Translations under genes and position numbers: made by a program
Assembly (NCBI RefSeq): GCF_002798015.1
Contig: NZ_PGTZ01000006.1
Span: 310,001-374,000, forward strand
DNA from: Luteimicrobium subarcticum
GTDB taxonomy: Bacteria; Actinomycetota; Actinomycetes; Actinomycetales; Cellulomonadaceae
DNA: 64,000 nucleotides
Reading direction: 5' to 3'
In this document: positions 8,561 to 19,524 of the stretch, one piece after another
Position numbering within the stretch: position 1 is the first letter of the stretch
Layout: each line of letters opens with the position of its first letter
The notes under the pieces: generated by a model
Database searches by the model: none
Told to the model about the DNA's origin: nothing
What the model saw: only the letters and a program-made list of their open reading frames with translations

Positions 8561-9859
8561 TCAGCCCTTGACGTACGGGACGCCTGCAGCGGCCGGTCCG
8601 CGCACGCGTCCCACGAACCCGGCGACCGCGAAGATCGTCAGGACGTACGGGAGCATCAGCAGGAACTGGCTGGGCAGGGGCGTGTCCAGCACGGACAGCA
8701 CCGAGGCCAGCTTGGACGCGAACCCGAACAGGAGCGCGGCGCCCAGCGACCCGACGGGCGTCCACCGGCCCAGGATCATCGCGGCGAGCGCGATGTAGCC
8801 GCGGCCGCCCGACATCTCCGGACCGAACGCCCCGACGTACCCGATGGTGAAGAACGCGCCGCCGAGGCCTGCGGTCGAGGAGCCGGCGACGACGTTGCGC
8901 CACCGGGTCCGGTTGACGTCGATGCCGACGGTGTCGGCAGCGGACGGGTGCTCGCCCACCGCGCGCACCCGCAGGCCCCAGCGGGTGCGGAACAGCAGCC
9001 AGGTCAGCAGGAAGACGGCCCCGTACAGCAGGTAGACGAGCAGGTTCTGCCGGAAGAACACGGGCCCCACGAGCGGGATCTTCGACACGAGCGGGATGGC
9101 GATGGGGTCGAGTCGCGGCGGGCTGTTCAACGTGGACGAGTTCGGCTTGAGCACCGCGTTGAACAGGAAGCTCGTGAGGCCGACGGCGAGCACGTTGAGC
9201 ACCACGCCCACGATGATCTGGTTGACCGCGTACTTCACGGTGAACAGGGCCAGCAGGAGCCCGAGGAGGTACCCGGCCACGGGTGCGGCGACGAGGCCCG
9301 CGTACACGTTCCCGGTGACGGACGCCACGACGGCCGCAGCGAAGGCGCCCACGAGCAGCTGGCCCTCGATCGCGATGTTCACGACGCCGGCGCGCTCGCA
9401 CAGCAGGCCGCCGAACGCTCCGAACGCGAGGGGCACGGCGAGCAGGAGCGAGCCCTGCAACAGGTCCACCAGGGACGTCGATGAGCCCGCGACGATCCAG
9501 ACGAGGAACGACGACGCCCACAGCAGCCCGTAGAGCGCGAGGAGCCACCACGGGCTGGTCCGTCCCCGCAGGGCGAGCCAGATCGACCAGGCGGCGAGCG
9601 CGACCAGGACGACCCCGAGCGCGATCGTGGTCGGCCGGACCGACACCACCCACGGGTCGAACTGCACGGCGTCGGAGCGCAGGGAGATCGCGAACGTGGA
9701 CGTCTCGCCGCTCTTCGCGCCGAAGCCGAACACCCCGAGTGCGACGACGGCGAGGATGCCGAGGAGCACCGGGATGCGCAGCGGCGCGCGGCGCGCCACC
9801 GGCGACCCGTTCGCGGCCAGCGGCTCGGCGGGCTTCTGCGCGGGGGCCAGGGCGGTCAT
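8561..9859 (-). CDS. Nucleoside ABC transporter permease (second subunit, NupQ/YufQ type)
   Basis: 432 aa BPD_transp_2 family permease with about ten hydrophobic segments. Family motifs: ERAGVVNIAIEGQLLVGAF, NQIIVGVVLNVLAVGLTSFL, RTRWGLRVRAVGEHPSAADTVG and GFGRVRGPAA-like C-terminus. The N-terminal hydrophobic part (residues 30-130) is longer than in many homologues. ATG 9859 overlaps the preceding permease stop (ATGA). Together with the BmpA lipoprotein, the two-domain ATPase and the first permease it forms a complete importer. Purine or pyrimidine nucleosides are the likely cargo given cdd, deoA and add next door. Confidence 0.88.
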   Translation of the reverse strand: MTALAPAQKPAEPLAANGSPVARRAPLRIPVLLGILAVVALGVFGFGAKSGETSTFAISLRSDAVQFDPWVVSVRPTTIALGVVLVALAAWSIWLALRGRTSPWWLLALYGLLWASSFLVWIVAGSSTSLVDLLQGSLLLAVPLAFGAFGGLLCERAGVVNIAIEGQLLVGAFAAAVVASVTGNVYAGLVAAPVAGYLLGLLLALFTVKYAVNQIIVGVVLNVLAVGLTSFLFNAVLKPNSSTLNSPPRLDPIAIPLVSKIPLVGPVFFRQNLLVYLLYGAVFLLTWLLFRTRWGLRVRAVGEHPSAADTVGIDVNRTRWRNVVAGSSTAGLGGAFFTIGYVGAFGPEMSGGRGYIALAAMILGRWTPVGSLGAALLFGFASKLASVLSVLDTPLPSQFLLMLPYVLTIFAVAGFVGRVRGPAAAGVPYVKG

Positions 9860-11096
9860 GCGGCACTCTTCTCGACGAGCCGGGGCTCCGGCAGACGGAA
9901 CACGCCGCGGACGAGACCTGGGGCGGCGATGAACAGGACGACCAGGGCCTGCAGCACGAGGACGATGTCGATCGGCGTCCCGGTCGCGACCTCCATGAAC
10001 TGCCCCCCGCGGGTCAGGCCGCCGTACAGGAGACCGGCGAACACGATGCCGAGCGGCCTGGACCGCCCCAGCAGGGCGACGGTGATGGCGTCGAAGCCGA
10101 TGGACCCGGCGACGCCGTCGGTGAGCGCCTTGGAGGTGCCGAGGAGCTGCACCGCCCCGGCGAGACCGGCGAGGGCGCCCGAGATGAGCATCACGTAGGT
10201 CGTCATCCGGGGCACGCTGATGCCCGCCGTCCGTGAGGCCCTCGGGTTGGAGCCGACCGCACGCAGCTGGAACCCGAGCCGTGAGCGCGACATGAGCCAC
10301 CAGACGACGACGGCGCCCAGCAGCGCGACGACGAACCCCCACGTGACGTCGTACCGGTCGCCGAACAGCGGCGGGAGCTGCGCCGAGTCGTCGACCGCGG
10401 GGCTCTTGGGCTCGTTCGAGCCGGGCACCTGGAACGCGGTGGTCGTGAGCAGCCACGCGAGCAGGTACGTCGCGACGTAGTTGAGCATGATCGTCACGAT
10501 GACCTCGTGTGCACCGGTCCGGGCCTTGAGGAGGCCCGCGATCCCACCCCAGACGGCGCCCGCCGCGATGCCTCCGGCGAGCGCGAGCGGCAGGTGCACC
10601 ACGGCGGGCAGGTGGTAGGTGAACCCGATGTACGCGGCGACCGTCGCGCCGACCGTCACCTGGCCCTGCGCACCGATGTTGAACAGGCCGGCGCGGAACG
10701 CCACCGCGACCGCGAGCGCTGCCACGATCAGCGGGCTGGCCTGGGCCATCGTCCCCGCGAGCGGCTTGAGCGCGTCGGCGACGGTGTAGGCCTCGAAGTT
10801 GATCACGGAGCCCCGGAAGAGGGCCGAGTACGCGCTCCAGATCGCGTCCCAGGCGGCGCTGAACAGGTCCCCGGGCCGGCTGAAGAAGTACGAGGCGGCG
10901 TCGTCGACGTCCTCGTCCACGGCCGCGATGAGGACCGCGCCGATGACGAAGGCGAGGACGAACGACAGCACGGTGACGCCGAACCCACCGGTGGCGACGC
11001 GACGGAGCCACGAGGAGGCTTGCTCCTCGCTGCTCGGCTCGTCCCGTGGCGGGGTGGGCGGCGGTGCGGCCGCGACGTCTCCGACGAGCTCGTCGC

Positions 11097-11100
<4 letters not shown>
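9856..11100 (-). CDS. Nucleoside ABC transporter permease (first subunit, NupP/YufP type)
   Basis: 414 aa BPD_transp_2 permease. A cytoplasmic Pro/Glu-rich N-terminus is followed by hydrophobic spans. Diagnostic blocks are AVAFRAGLFNIGAQGQVTVG, ARTGAHEVIVTIMLNYVATY and SRLGFQLRAVGSNPRASRTAG. A long periplasmic-side loop (residues about 40-100) is typical of this subunit. The GTG start at 11100 overlaps the ATPase stop as GTGA, and its own stop overlaps the next permease as ATGA, so subunit synthesis is coupled. Confidence 0.88.
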
Positions 11101-12665
<1,565 letters not shown>

Positions 12666-12752
12666 TGACCGTCCTCCTTCGTGGCGTGGCCCGCTGGTCA
12701 CGCTAGTGCGGGTCCCCGTGCCGTGCATGCGGCGCGGTCGGGTCGACGCGGC

Positions 12753-12786
12753 GACGGCGGGCCGGGCTCGCGCCCGACCCGCCGTC
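12753..12786 (-). terminator. Hairpin between bmpA and the ABC ATPase gene
   Basis: Arms 12753-12767 and 12772-12786 form a 15-bp stem with a 4-nt loop. In the minus-strand RNA it pairs completely with one G-U pair. It lies 22 bases after the bmpA stop and 88 bases before the ATPase start, inside what should be one operon. Partial termination here would make the binding protein more abundant than the membrane and ATPase subunits, as is common for ABC importers. Confidence 0.6.
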
Positions 12787-12807
12787 ACGCGTCCGTCGTC
12801 GGCAGCG

Positions 12808-13914
12808 TCAGCTACCGGACTTCGGGGAGCCGTCGGACTGCACGACGATCTTGCCGGAGATGATGTCCTGCTGGAGCTGCGTCACCTCGTCCTGCAGGTC
12901 CTGCGGGATCTTCGACGCGAAGTCGTGGTACGGCGCGAGGCCGACGCCCTTGTTCTCGAGCGTGCCGACGTACGGCGTGTTGTCGAACGAGCCGTTGGCC
13001 GTGTCCGTGACGACCGAGTCGACCGCGGTGCTGATCTCCTTCATGACCGACGTCATGATGAGCGACGTCGCGTCGGGGTTGGTCAGGGTGCCGTCCGAGT
13101 CGACCCAGATGACGGACACGTCGCCCGCGTCCTTCGCGGCGGTGAGTGCGTCCACCCCGGCGCCGCCCGCGACGGGCAGGATGATGTCCGCGTTCTTCGA
13201 GTCGATCAGGGTGTCGGCGTTGGACTTGCCCGAACCCGCGTCGAAGGGGTGGTCACCACCGTCGAACAGACCCTTCTGGGTCTCCTTGTTCCAGCCCTCG
13301 ACCTTGACGCTCTTGCCCTTGACCTCGTTGTACTTCGCGACGCCGTCCGCGAAACCGTCCATGAAGACGGTGACCGTCGGGATCTGCAGACCGCCGAAGG
13401 TCCCGACGACGCCCGTCTTGGTCATGCCGGCGGCGAGGTATCCGGCGAGGAAGGCCGCCTGCGCGGTGTCGAACTGGATCGACTTCACGTTGTCGAGGTC
13501 GAGAGCCTTGCCCTTGGCGTCCGTGGCCGGGGAGTCGACGATCGCGAACTTGGTGTCGGGGCTCTTCTGCGCCGCGTCGCCCGTCGCCGTCGCGAGCTTG
13601 AAGCCCACCGTGACGATGATGTTGCAGTTCTGCGACTGCAGGTTCGAGATGTTCGTCGCGTACTGGTCGTCGGCCTTCGACTCGGCCTGCGCGGTCTGGA
13701 TGCCCAGCTCCTTCTGCGCGTCGAGCAGCCCGTTGTACGCCGACTCGTTGAAGGACTTGTCGTTGAAGCCGCCCGAGTCGGACACCACGCAGCCCTTGAA
13801 GTCGGACTTCCCGCCGGCGGTGGTGCTGCCACCCTCGTCCGGCGCCTGGCCGCACGCGGCGAGCGCCAGGGCGGCCGCGGCTCCGATCACTCCGGCACGC
13901 ATCACGTTCTTCAC
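12808..13914 (-). CDS. bmpA: BmpA-family nucleoside-binding lipoprotein
   Basis: 368 aa. The N-terminus is a lipoprotein signal: basic MKNVMR, hydrophobic run, lipobox LAAC with the lipidated Cys at residue 21. The mature part is the Bmp/PnrA-type two-lobe binding protein: GCVVSDSGGFNDKSFNESAY, IIVTVGFKLATATGDAAQ, AAFLAGYLAAGMTKTGVVGT, DGGDHPFDAGSGKSNADTLI and ILPVAGGAGVDAL. Homologues bind purine nucleosides outside the membrane and hand them to the ABC permease. GTG 13914 has GAGGGG about 6 nt upstream. It is the first gene of the importer operon. Confidence 0.93.
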   Translation of the reverse strand: MKNVMRAGVIGAAAALALAACGQAPDEGGSTTAGGKSDFKGCVVSDSGGFNDKSFNESAYNGLLDAQKELGIQTAQAESKADDQYATNISNLQSQNCNIIVTVGFKLATATGDAAQKSPDTKFAIVDSPATDAKGKALDLDNVKSIQFDTAQAAFLAGYLAAGMTKTGVVGTFGGLQIPTVTVFMDGFADGVAKYNEVKGKSVKVEGWNKETQKGLFDGGDHPFDAGSGKSNADTLIDSKNADIILPVAGGAGVDALTAAKDAGDVSVIWVDSDGTLTNPDATSLIMTSVMKEISTAVDSVVTDTANGSFDNTPYVGTLENKGVGLAPYHDFASKIPQDLQDEVTQLQQDIISGKIVVQSDGSPKSGS

Positions 13915-14106
13915 GTCAACCCCTCACATCGGTCCGTCGCCCCAGGACCCGGGCGGCCGCTGACGGGTTTCGCCGCGGTCCTGCCCATGGCGCTCGCACG
14001 TCGTCGGGCGAGCGGCCTGGGGTCGCTGCCTCGAACCCTAACCGGGCGTACGGGTCCGGCACGTTACCAGCGGGTAACACAGCCCGTCCGTGATCGAAGC
14101 GTGACC
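13915..14106 (-). promoter_or_regulatory. bmpA upstream region with a GTTACC/GGTAAC palindrome
   Basis: This 192-bp non-coding stretch carries the promoter of the nucleoside import operon. A perfect 6+4+6 palindrome, GTTACCAGCGGGTAAC, lies at 14063-14078. A -10-like TAGGGT (minus strand, plus coordinates 14035-14040) lies downstream of it in the direction of transcription; no convincing -35 is seen. The palindrome's position just upstream of that -10 suits a repressor or activator site. The regulator is not identifiable from the window. Confidence 0.45.
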
Positions 14107-15336
14107 TCAGAGGGTCGCGACGCGCGCCAGGAGCGACGCACCGACCGCGATCGCGCGCTCGTCGACCTCGAGGTCGCCCTGGTGGATGTCGAACGTCCGA
14201 CCGCCCGGTGTCCGCGTGCCGAGCCGGGCCATCGCCCCCGGCACCTTCGTGAGGTACCAGGCGAAGTCCTCCCCGCCGAGCGACTGCTCGGTCAGGAGGA
14301 CCGCGTCCTCGCCCTGCTGGTCGCGGGCCGCGCGCTCCAGGAGCGTCGTCGACAGCTCGTCGTTGTCGACGGGCGGCACCCCGCGCACGTGCTCGAGGTG
14401 CACCTCGACGTCGTACGGCGCGACGACCTGGTGGACGGCCTCGTCGAGGACCTCGCCCGCCCGCTCCCACGCGCGCACGTCGAGGCAGCGCATCGTCCCG
14501 GCGAGCGTGCCCGTGCCCGGGATCGCGTTGTGCGCGAGCCCGGCGTGCACCGCGCCCCACGTGAGGTTGACCCCCGACCGCGGGTCGAGCCGACGCCCGA
14601 GGACCGCCGGCACCTGCGTGATGACCTGGCCCAGCGCGTACACGACGTCGCCCGTGAGGTGCGGCCGCGACGTGTGCCCACCGGGCGACGTGAGCGTCAC
14701 CGTGATCGAGTCCGACGCCGACGTGATCGGGCCGATGCGCGTGCCGATCTGTCCGACGTCGATCTTCGGCTCGGCGTGCACGGCGAACACGCGCTCCACC
14801 CCGTCCAGGCCGCCCTGTGCCATGACGTCGAGCGACCCGCCCGGCTGGACCTCCTCGGCCGGCTGGAAGATCAGCCGAACGGGGCGCCGCAGCAGCCCCT
14901 CCTCGTGCAGGCGCGCCAGCACGAGGCCGGCGCCCAGCACGACGGTGGTGTGCACGTCGTGCCCGCACGCGTGCGCCAGCCCCTCGACCGTCGACGCGTG
15001 CGGCAGGCCGCAGCGGTCCTCGAGCGGCAGCGCGTCGAGATCCGCCCGCAGCCCGACGGCCGGGACGTCGTCGCCGAACGCGTGCTCGCCCGTCCGGCCG
15101 ACGTCGCACACGAGGCCCGAGCCGTCCAGCAGCCGCGGCTCCAGACCGGCCTCGCGCAGCCGGTCGGCCACCCGACCCGTCGTCCGGACCTCCGCACGCG
15201 CCAGCTCCGGGTGTGCGTGCAGGTCGCGCCGGAACGCCACGAGCTCGGCCTCGAGCTCCGCCACCAGCGACCGCACCCGGCCCGGCACGCCCGCGTCCAC
15301 CGGGTGCGCCGCGGGGTTCGCCTTCTCGCCGCTCAC
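14107..15336 (-). CDS. M20-family amidohydrolase (aminoacylase/hippurate hydrolase-like)
   Basis: 409 aa. Catalytic domain plus inserted dimerisation domain as in M20D amidohydrolases: FRRDLHAHPELARAEVRTT, GLRADLDALPLEDRCG, HACGHDVHTTVVLGAG (metal His and Asp), FQPAEEVQPGGS (catalytic and metal Glu pair), VHAEPKIDVGQIG, GGHTSRPHLTGDVV, AHNAIPGTGTLAGTMRC and LGGEDFAWYL near the end. It probably hydrolyses an N-acyl or amide bond of an amino-acid derivative; the exact substrate is unknown. The GTG at 15336 overlaps the stop of the upstream guanylyltransferase (GTGA). That coupling does not obviously reflect a shared pathway. Confidence 0.85.
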   Translation of the reverse strand: MSGEKANPAAHPVDAGVPGRVRSLVAELEAELVAFRRDLHAHPELARAEVRTTGRVADRLREAGLEPRLLDGSGLVCDVGRTGEHAFGDDVPAVGLRADLDALPLEDRCGLPHASTVEGLAHACGHDVHTTVVLGAGLVLARLHEEGLLRRPVRLIFQPAEEVQPGGSLDVMAQGGLDGVERVFAVHAEPKIDVGQIGTRIGPITSASDSITVTLTSPGGHTSRPHLTGDVVYALGQVITQVPAVLGRRLDPRSGVNLTWGAVHAGLAHNAIPGTGTLAGTMRCLDVRAWERAGEVLDEAVHQVVAPYDVEVHLEHVRGVPPVDNDELSTTLLERAARDQQGEDAVLLTEQSLGGEDFAWYLTKVPGAMARLGTRTPGGRTFDIHQGDLEVDERAIAVGASLLARVATL

Positions 15337-16457
15337 AGGAGGTCGTCCTCTCCGCGCTCGCGCAGCGCCGCGACGATGTCCTTGACCTGCTGCGCCCGCG
15401 CGCGCGTCGTCACGAGGAGCGCGTCGGGCGTGTCCACCACGACCACGTCGTCGAGACCCAGCACCGCGACCGTGCGGCCCGACGCCGGCACGAGCACCGA
15501 GCCCGCGCTCTCGACCCGGATCACCGCGGACGTGTCGCCGAGGATCTTCGTCCCGCTGCCGTCGACCGACGGCAGCAGCGCCGCCAGCGAGTTGAAGTCG
15601 CCGACGTCGTCCCAGCCGAAGACGCCCGGCACGACCGCCACACCGCCCTCGGCGGCGACCGGCTCGGCGATCGCGTGGTCGATCGCGATCTTCTCCAGAC
15701 CCGGCCACGTGTCGGCGAGGACGCGCGCACGTGCGTCGGCACCGGTGTCCCACGAGGCCGCGATGCGGCGCAGGCCGTCGTGCAGCGCGGGCCGCAGCCG
15801 CGCGAGGTGGTCGAGGAGCACCGACGTGCGGACCACGAACATCCCGGCGTTCCACCGGTACTCGCCCGTGGCGAGGTAGGCGCTCGCCGTCGCGGCGTCG
15901 GGCTTCTCGGTGAAGCCGACGGCGTGCAGGGCCGACGGCGCGCCGTCGACGCCCAGACCGGCCCCCGAGCGCACGTACCCGAAGGCCGTCGACGGTCGTG
16001 ACGCCGCGATGCCGACCGTGACGACGTAGCCCGCACGGGCGGCGACGACGGCCTCGCGGACCGCCTGCTCGAAGCCGTCCCGGCCCGAGATCACCTGGTC
16101 GGCGGCGAACGAGCCGATGACGACGTCGCCGTGGCGCTCCTGCAGGATCGCCGCGGCGAGCCCGATCGCGGCCATCGAGTCGCGCGGCGAGGGCTCGGCC
16201 ACGAGGGCCTCGTCCGCCAGGCCGAGCTGCTCGCGTGCCGCGTCGACGTGCGCGGCACCCGTGACGAGGACGACGCCGTCCTCGCCCGCGAGCGGGACGA
16301 GCCGGTCCACGGTCGCCTGCAGCAGCGACCGGCCGGAGCCGGTGAGGTCGTGCAGGAACTTCGGGCTCGCGGCCCGGGACACCGGCCACAGGCGGGTCCC
16401 GGAGCCGCCGGCGGGGACGACGGCGTAGAAGTCGGCGATGGGCTCGGGCTCTGGCAT
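15333..16457 (-). CDS. manC: Mannose-1-phosphate guanylyltransferase
   Basis: 374 aa. It makes GDP-mannose from mannose-1-phosphate and GTP, for mannosylated lipids and glycans. The nucleotidyltransferase signature VVPAGGSGTRLWPVSR opens the protein; FTEKPDAATASAYL, WNAGMFVVR and FGWDDVGDFNSLAALLP match the family core. There is no fused isomerase domain. ATG 16457 has no proper Shine-Dalgarno; TATGCT (minus strand, plus coordinates 16464-16469) ends 6 nt before it, so the mRNA is probably leaderless. The PIG-V-like mannosyltransferase at 24945 is a possible user of downstream products. Confidence 0.92.
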   Translation of the reverse strand: MPEPEPIADFYAVVPAGGSGTRLWPVSRAASPKFLHDLTGSGRSLLQATVDRLVPLAGEDGVVLVTGAAHVDAAREQLGLADEALVAEPSPRDSMAAIGLAAAILQERHGDVVIGSFAADQVISGRDGFEQAVREAVVAARAGYVVTVGIAASRPSTAFGYVRSGAGLGVDGAPSALHAVGFTEKPDAATASAYLATGEYRWNAGMFVVRTSVLLDHLARLRPALHDGLRRIAASWDTGADARARVLADTWPGLEKIAIDHAIAEPVAAEGGVAVVPGVFGWDDVGDFNSLAALLPSVDGSGTKILGDTSAVIRVESAGSVLVPASGRTVAVLGLDDVVVVDTPDALLVTTRARAQQVKDIVAALRERGEDDLL

Positions 16458-16729
16458 GCTCCGAGCATAGTGACGGCGAACCTGTGGGATCAGTCACAAA
16501 CCCCCCGCACCAGGCGCCGATTGCGGCGTCCGACCTGTCGCGGTGTCATTACAGTGGGGGCCAGTGGGGTGACGCAGGTGGGTGCTGTCCCGCCCGAGTC
16601 ACCGGCCTGACACGGGTCGCCGCGGACGCAGACGTCGCGGTGGCCGGTGCCCGACCGGGCAGCCTGTCGTCGCTCCGCGGGCGTATCCCCCGAGCGTCCG
16701 GACAACACTTCGCCACAGGAGGCCCTCAA
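16458..16729 (+). promoter_or_regulatory. Divergent region between manC and sdhC; sdh promoter and leader
   Basis: 272 bp with no gene supported. The best -10 candidate toward sdh is TACAGT at 16550-16555, which would give a leader of about 170 nt before the sdhC GTG. No clear -35 or riboswitch-like fold was recognised. The manC -10 lies at the left end, at 16464-16469. Confidence 0.4.
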
Positions 16730-17110
16730 GTGCCCAGCGCACCTGCAGGCACGCTGTACCGCGGCCGTGAAGGCATGTGGTCCTGGGTCGCGCACCGCGT
16801 GACCGGCGTGCTGATCTTCTTCTTCCTGCTCGTGCACGTGCTCGACACGTCGCTCGTGCTGGTCTCGCCCGAGTCGTACAACGACGTCATCGGGACGTAC
16901 AAGAACCCGATCATGGGCCTGGGAGAGGCGGGCCTCGTGGCCGCCGTCGTGCTCCACGCCTTCAACGGCATCCGGATCATCCTGGTGGACTTCTGGGCCA
17001 AGGGCGCGAAGTACCAGCGGGTCATGCTGTGGATCGTCATCGGTCTTTTCGTCGTCACGATGGCCGGCTTCCTGCCTCGCCACCTCATGAACGTGTTCGG
17101 AGCGCACTGA
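16730..17110 (+). CDS. sdhC: Succinate dehydrogenase cytochrome b556 subunit
   Basis: 126 aa with three membrane helices (about 22-44, 63-85, 100-120). It opens YRGREGMWSWVAHRVTGVLI, the SdhC signature with the quinone-site region. The haem-ligand histidine is expected in VVLHAFNGIRIILVDF. Start GTG 16730 is fixed by AGGAGG 8 nt upstream; the open frame continues upstream but is not conserved. It is the membrane anchor of complex II and overlaps sdhD by one base (TGATG). Confidence 0.93.
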   Translation: MPSAPAGTLYRGREGMWSWVAHRVTGVLIFFFLLVHVLDTSLVLVSPESYNDVIGTYKNPIMGLGEAGLVAAVVLHAFNGIRIILVDFWAKGAKYQRVMLWIVIGLFVVTMAGFLPRHLMNVFGAH

Positions 17111-17586
17111 TGGCCACCACCGAGACCGGCGCCCCCGCGAGCCCCACCATCAGCGCGCCGCGCGACCCGTACAAGCGCCGCAAGACCACGCGCGGCAACT
17201 ACGAGCTCTACAGCTGGGTGTTCATGCGCGCGTCCGGCGTGCTGCTCCTGGTCCTGGTGTTCGGCCACCTGTTCGTCAACCTCATGACGGGCGACGGCGT
17301 GCACCAGATCGACTTCGCCTTCGTGGCGGGCAAGTGGGCGTCGCCGTTCTGGAAGACCTGGGACCTGCTGATGCTCTGGCTCGCGATGATCCACGGCACC
17401 AACGGCGTGCGCACCGTGGTCAACGACTACGCGTCGCGCGACGGCGTGCGGATCACGCTCAAGGTCCTGCTCTACGTCGCGGCGGTCGTGACGATCGCCC
17501 TCGGCACGCTGGTGATCTTCACGTTCGACCCCTGCATCTCCGGCGGCGACACCGACCTGCTCCCGGCGTTCTGCTTCGCGAGCTGA
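17110..17586 (+). CDS. sdhD: Succinate dehydrogenase hydrophobic membrane anchor
   Basis: 158 aa. A polar N-terminal tail of about 35 residues (PYKRRKTTRGNYELYSWVFM) is followed by three membrane helices. It contains MRASGVLLLVLVFGHLFVN and LWLAMIHGTNGVRTVVNDY, the second haem/quinone region with a His in MIHGTNG. Actinobacterial SdhD has this size. It starts on the sdhC stop. A 93-bp gap then leads to sdhA, with a new strong ribosome binding site. Confidence 0.92.
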   Translation: MATTETGAPASPTISAPRDPYKRRKTTRGNYELYSWVFMRASGVLLLVLVFGHLFVNLMTGDGVHQIDFAFVAGKWASPFWKTWDLLMLWLAMIHGTNGVRTVVNDYASRDGVRITLKVLLYVAAVVTIALGTLVIFTFDPCISGGDTDLLPAFCFAS

Positions 17587-17679
17587 CGGCGGCGCCGCCA
17601 GCGACCGGCAGAGCCCGACAGCACACCAGTCCAGCAGGACACCCCCCAAGACTGCTCCTCTAAGGAGGCATCGAACCCG

Positions 17680-19524
17680 ATGCAGACCCATCAGTACGAC
17701 GTCGTCATCGTCGGCGCGGGCGGCGCCGGCATGCGCGCAGCGCTCGAGGCGTCCGGCCGCGCCCGCACGGCCGTCATCTCCAAGCTCTACCCCACCCGCT
17801 CCCACACCGGCGCCGCCCAGGGCGGCATGTGCGCCGCCCTCGCGAACGTCGAGGAGGACAACTGGGAGTGGCACACGTTCGACACCGTCAAGGGCGGTGA
17901 CTACCTCGTCGACCAGGACGCCGCGGAGATCATGGCCAAGGAGGCCATCGACGCCGTCCTCGACCTCGAGCACATGGGCCTGCCGTTCAACCGCACGCCC
18001 GAGGGCCGCATCGACCAGCGCCGCTTCGGCGGCCACACCCGCAACCACGGCGAGGCCGCCGTGCGTCGCGCGTGCTACGCCGCGGACCGCACCGGCCACA
18101 TGATCCTGCAGACGCTCTACCAGAACTGCGTCAAGCAGAACGTGGAGTTCTTCAACGAGTTCTACGTCCTCGACCTCATCTCGGACCACGACCTGTCGAC
18201 GGGCCACGTGCCCGAGGGCGAGGAGGTCAACGCCACGGGCGTCGTCGCGTACGAGCTGGCCACGGGCGAGATCCACGTCTTCCAGGCGAAGTCGATCGTC
18301 TTCGCGACCGGTGGCGCGGGCAAGATCTTCAAGACGACGTCGAACGCCCACACCCTCACGGGTGACGGCATGGCGCTCGCGCTGCGCCGCGGGTTCCCGC
18401 TCGAGGACATGGAGTTCTTCCAGTTCCACCCGACCGGTCTCGCGGGCCTCGGCATCCTCCTGTCGGAGGCCGCCCGCGGTGAGGGCGCGATCCTGCGCAA
18501 CTCCGAGGGCGAGCGGTTCATGGAGCGCTACGCCCCGACCATCAAGGACCTCGCGCCGCGCGACATCGTCGCCCGGTCGATGGCCAACGAGGTGCGCGAG
18601 GGCCGCGGCTGCGGACCGAACAAGGACTACGTCCTGCTCGACCTGACGCACCTCGAGCCCGCGCACATCGACGCGAAGCTCCCGGACATCACCGAGTTCG
18701 CGCGCACCTACCTCGGCGTCGAGCCGTACACCGAGCCCGTGCCCGTCTACCCCACCGCGCACTACGCGATGGGCGGCATCCCGACGAACGTCACCGCCGA
18801 GGTGCTGCGCAACGACACCGACGTGGTCCGCGGCCTGTACGCGGCCGGCGAGGTCGCGTGCGTGTCCGTGCACGGCTCGAACCGCCTGGGCACCAACTCG
18901 CTCCTCGACATCAACGTGTTCGGCAAGCGTGCCGGCCGCGCGGCCGCCGAGTACGCCCAGACCGCGGTCTTCCGTGACCTGCCGGAGAACGCGGCCGACG
19001 CCGTCGTCGCGCAGCTCGAGGCGATGCGCAACCGTCCCGACGGGGAGCGCGTCGCGGACGTCCGCAAGGCGCTCCAGGAGACGATGGACCGCAACGCCCA
19101 GGTGTTCCGCACGGCGGACTCGCTGCGCGAGGCGCTCGACGACGTCCGCGCCCTGCAGAAGCGGTACGCGAACGTGTCGGTCCAGGACAAGGGCCGCCTG
19201 TTCAACACGGACCTCCTCGAGGCGCTCGAGCTGGGCTTCCTGCTCGACATCGCCGAGGTGACGGTCGTCGCGGCGCTCAACCGCAAGGAGTCGCGCGGCG
19301 GGCACTTCCGGGAGGACTTCCCGACGCGTGACGACGCGAACTACATGAAGCACACGATGATCTACCGCCGCCCCCTGGCGGACCAGGACGGTCAGACCGC
19401 CGAGGTGTTCGACGGGTCCGACGAGTACTTCTCGCACGTCGAGGAGTTCGACGACTACAAGGTGGTGCTCGGCTCCAAGCCGGTGACCACGACCCGCTAC
19501 CAGCCGATGGAGCGCAAGTACTGA
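17680..19524 (+). CDS. sdhA: Succinate dehydrogenase flavoprotein subunit
   Basis: 614 aa catalytic subunit oxidising succinate to fumarate with covalent [22 protein letters not shown] is the dinucleotide fold; [18 protein letters not shown] holds the flavinylated His. [20 protein letters not shown] and the Arg of MGGIPTN and [19 protein letters not shown] belong to the active site. The C-terminal capping helices end [22 protein letters not shown] lies 11 nt upstream of ATG 17680. It overlaps sdhB by one base. No shortening or missing residues were noticed. Confidence 0.96.
   Translation: MQTHQYDVVIVGAGGAGMRAALEASGRARTAVISKLYPTRSHTGAAQGGMCAALANVEEDNWEWHTFDTVKGGDYLVDQDAAEIMAKEAIDAVLDLEHMGLPFNRTPEGRIDQRRFGGHTRNHGEAAVRRACYAADRTGHMILQTLYQNCVKQNVEFFNEFYVLDLISDHDLSTGHVPEGEEVNATGVVAYELATGEIHVFQAKSIVFATGGAGKIFKTTSNAHTLTGDGMALALRRGFPLEDMEFFQFHPTGLAGLGILLSEAARGEGAILRNSEGERFMERYAPTIKDLAPRDIVARSMANEVREGRGCGPNKDYVLLDLTHLEPAHIDAKLPDITEFARTYLGVEPYTEPVPVYPTAHYAMGGIPTNVTAEVLRNDTDVVRGLYAAGEVACVSVHGSNRLGTNSLLDINVFGKRAGRAAAEYAQTAVFRDLPENAADAVVAQLEAMRNRPDGERVADVRKALQETMDRNAQVFRTADSLREALDDVRALQKRYANVSVQDKGRLFNTDLLEALELGFLLDIAEVTVVAALNRKESRGGHFREDFPTRDDANYMKHTMIYRRPLADQDGQTAEVFDGSDEYFSHVEEFDDYKVVLGSKPVTTTRYQPMERKY

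Noticed and set aside
16726-19437. Long minus-strand frame opposite sdhCDA
   Set aside because: Shadow of the sdh genes; repetitive Val/Arg/His pattern and no homology.
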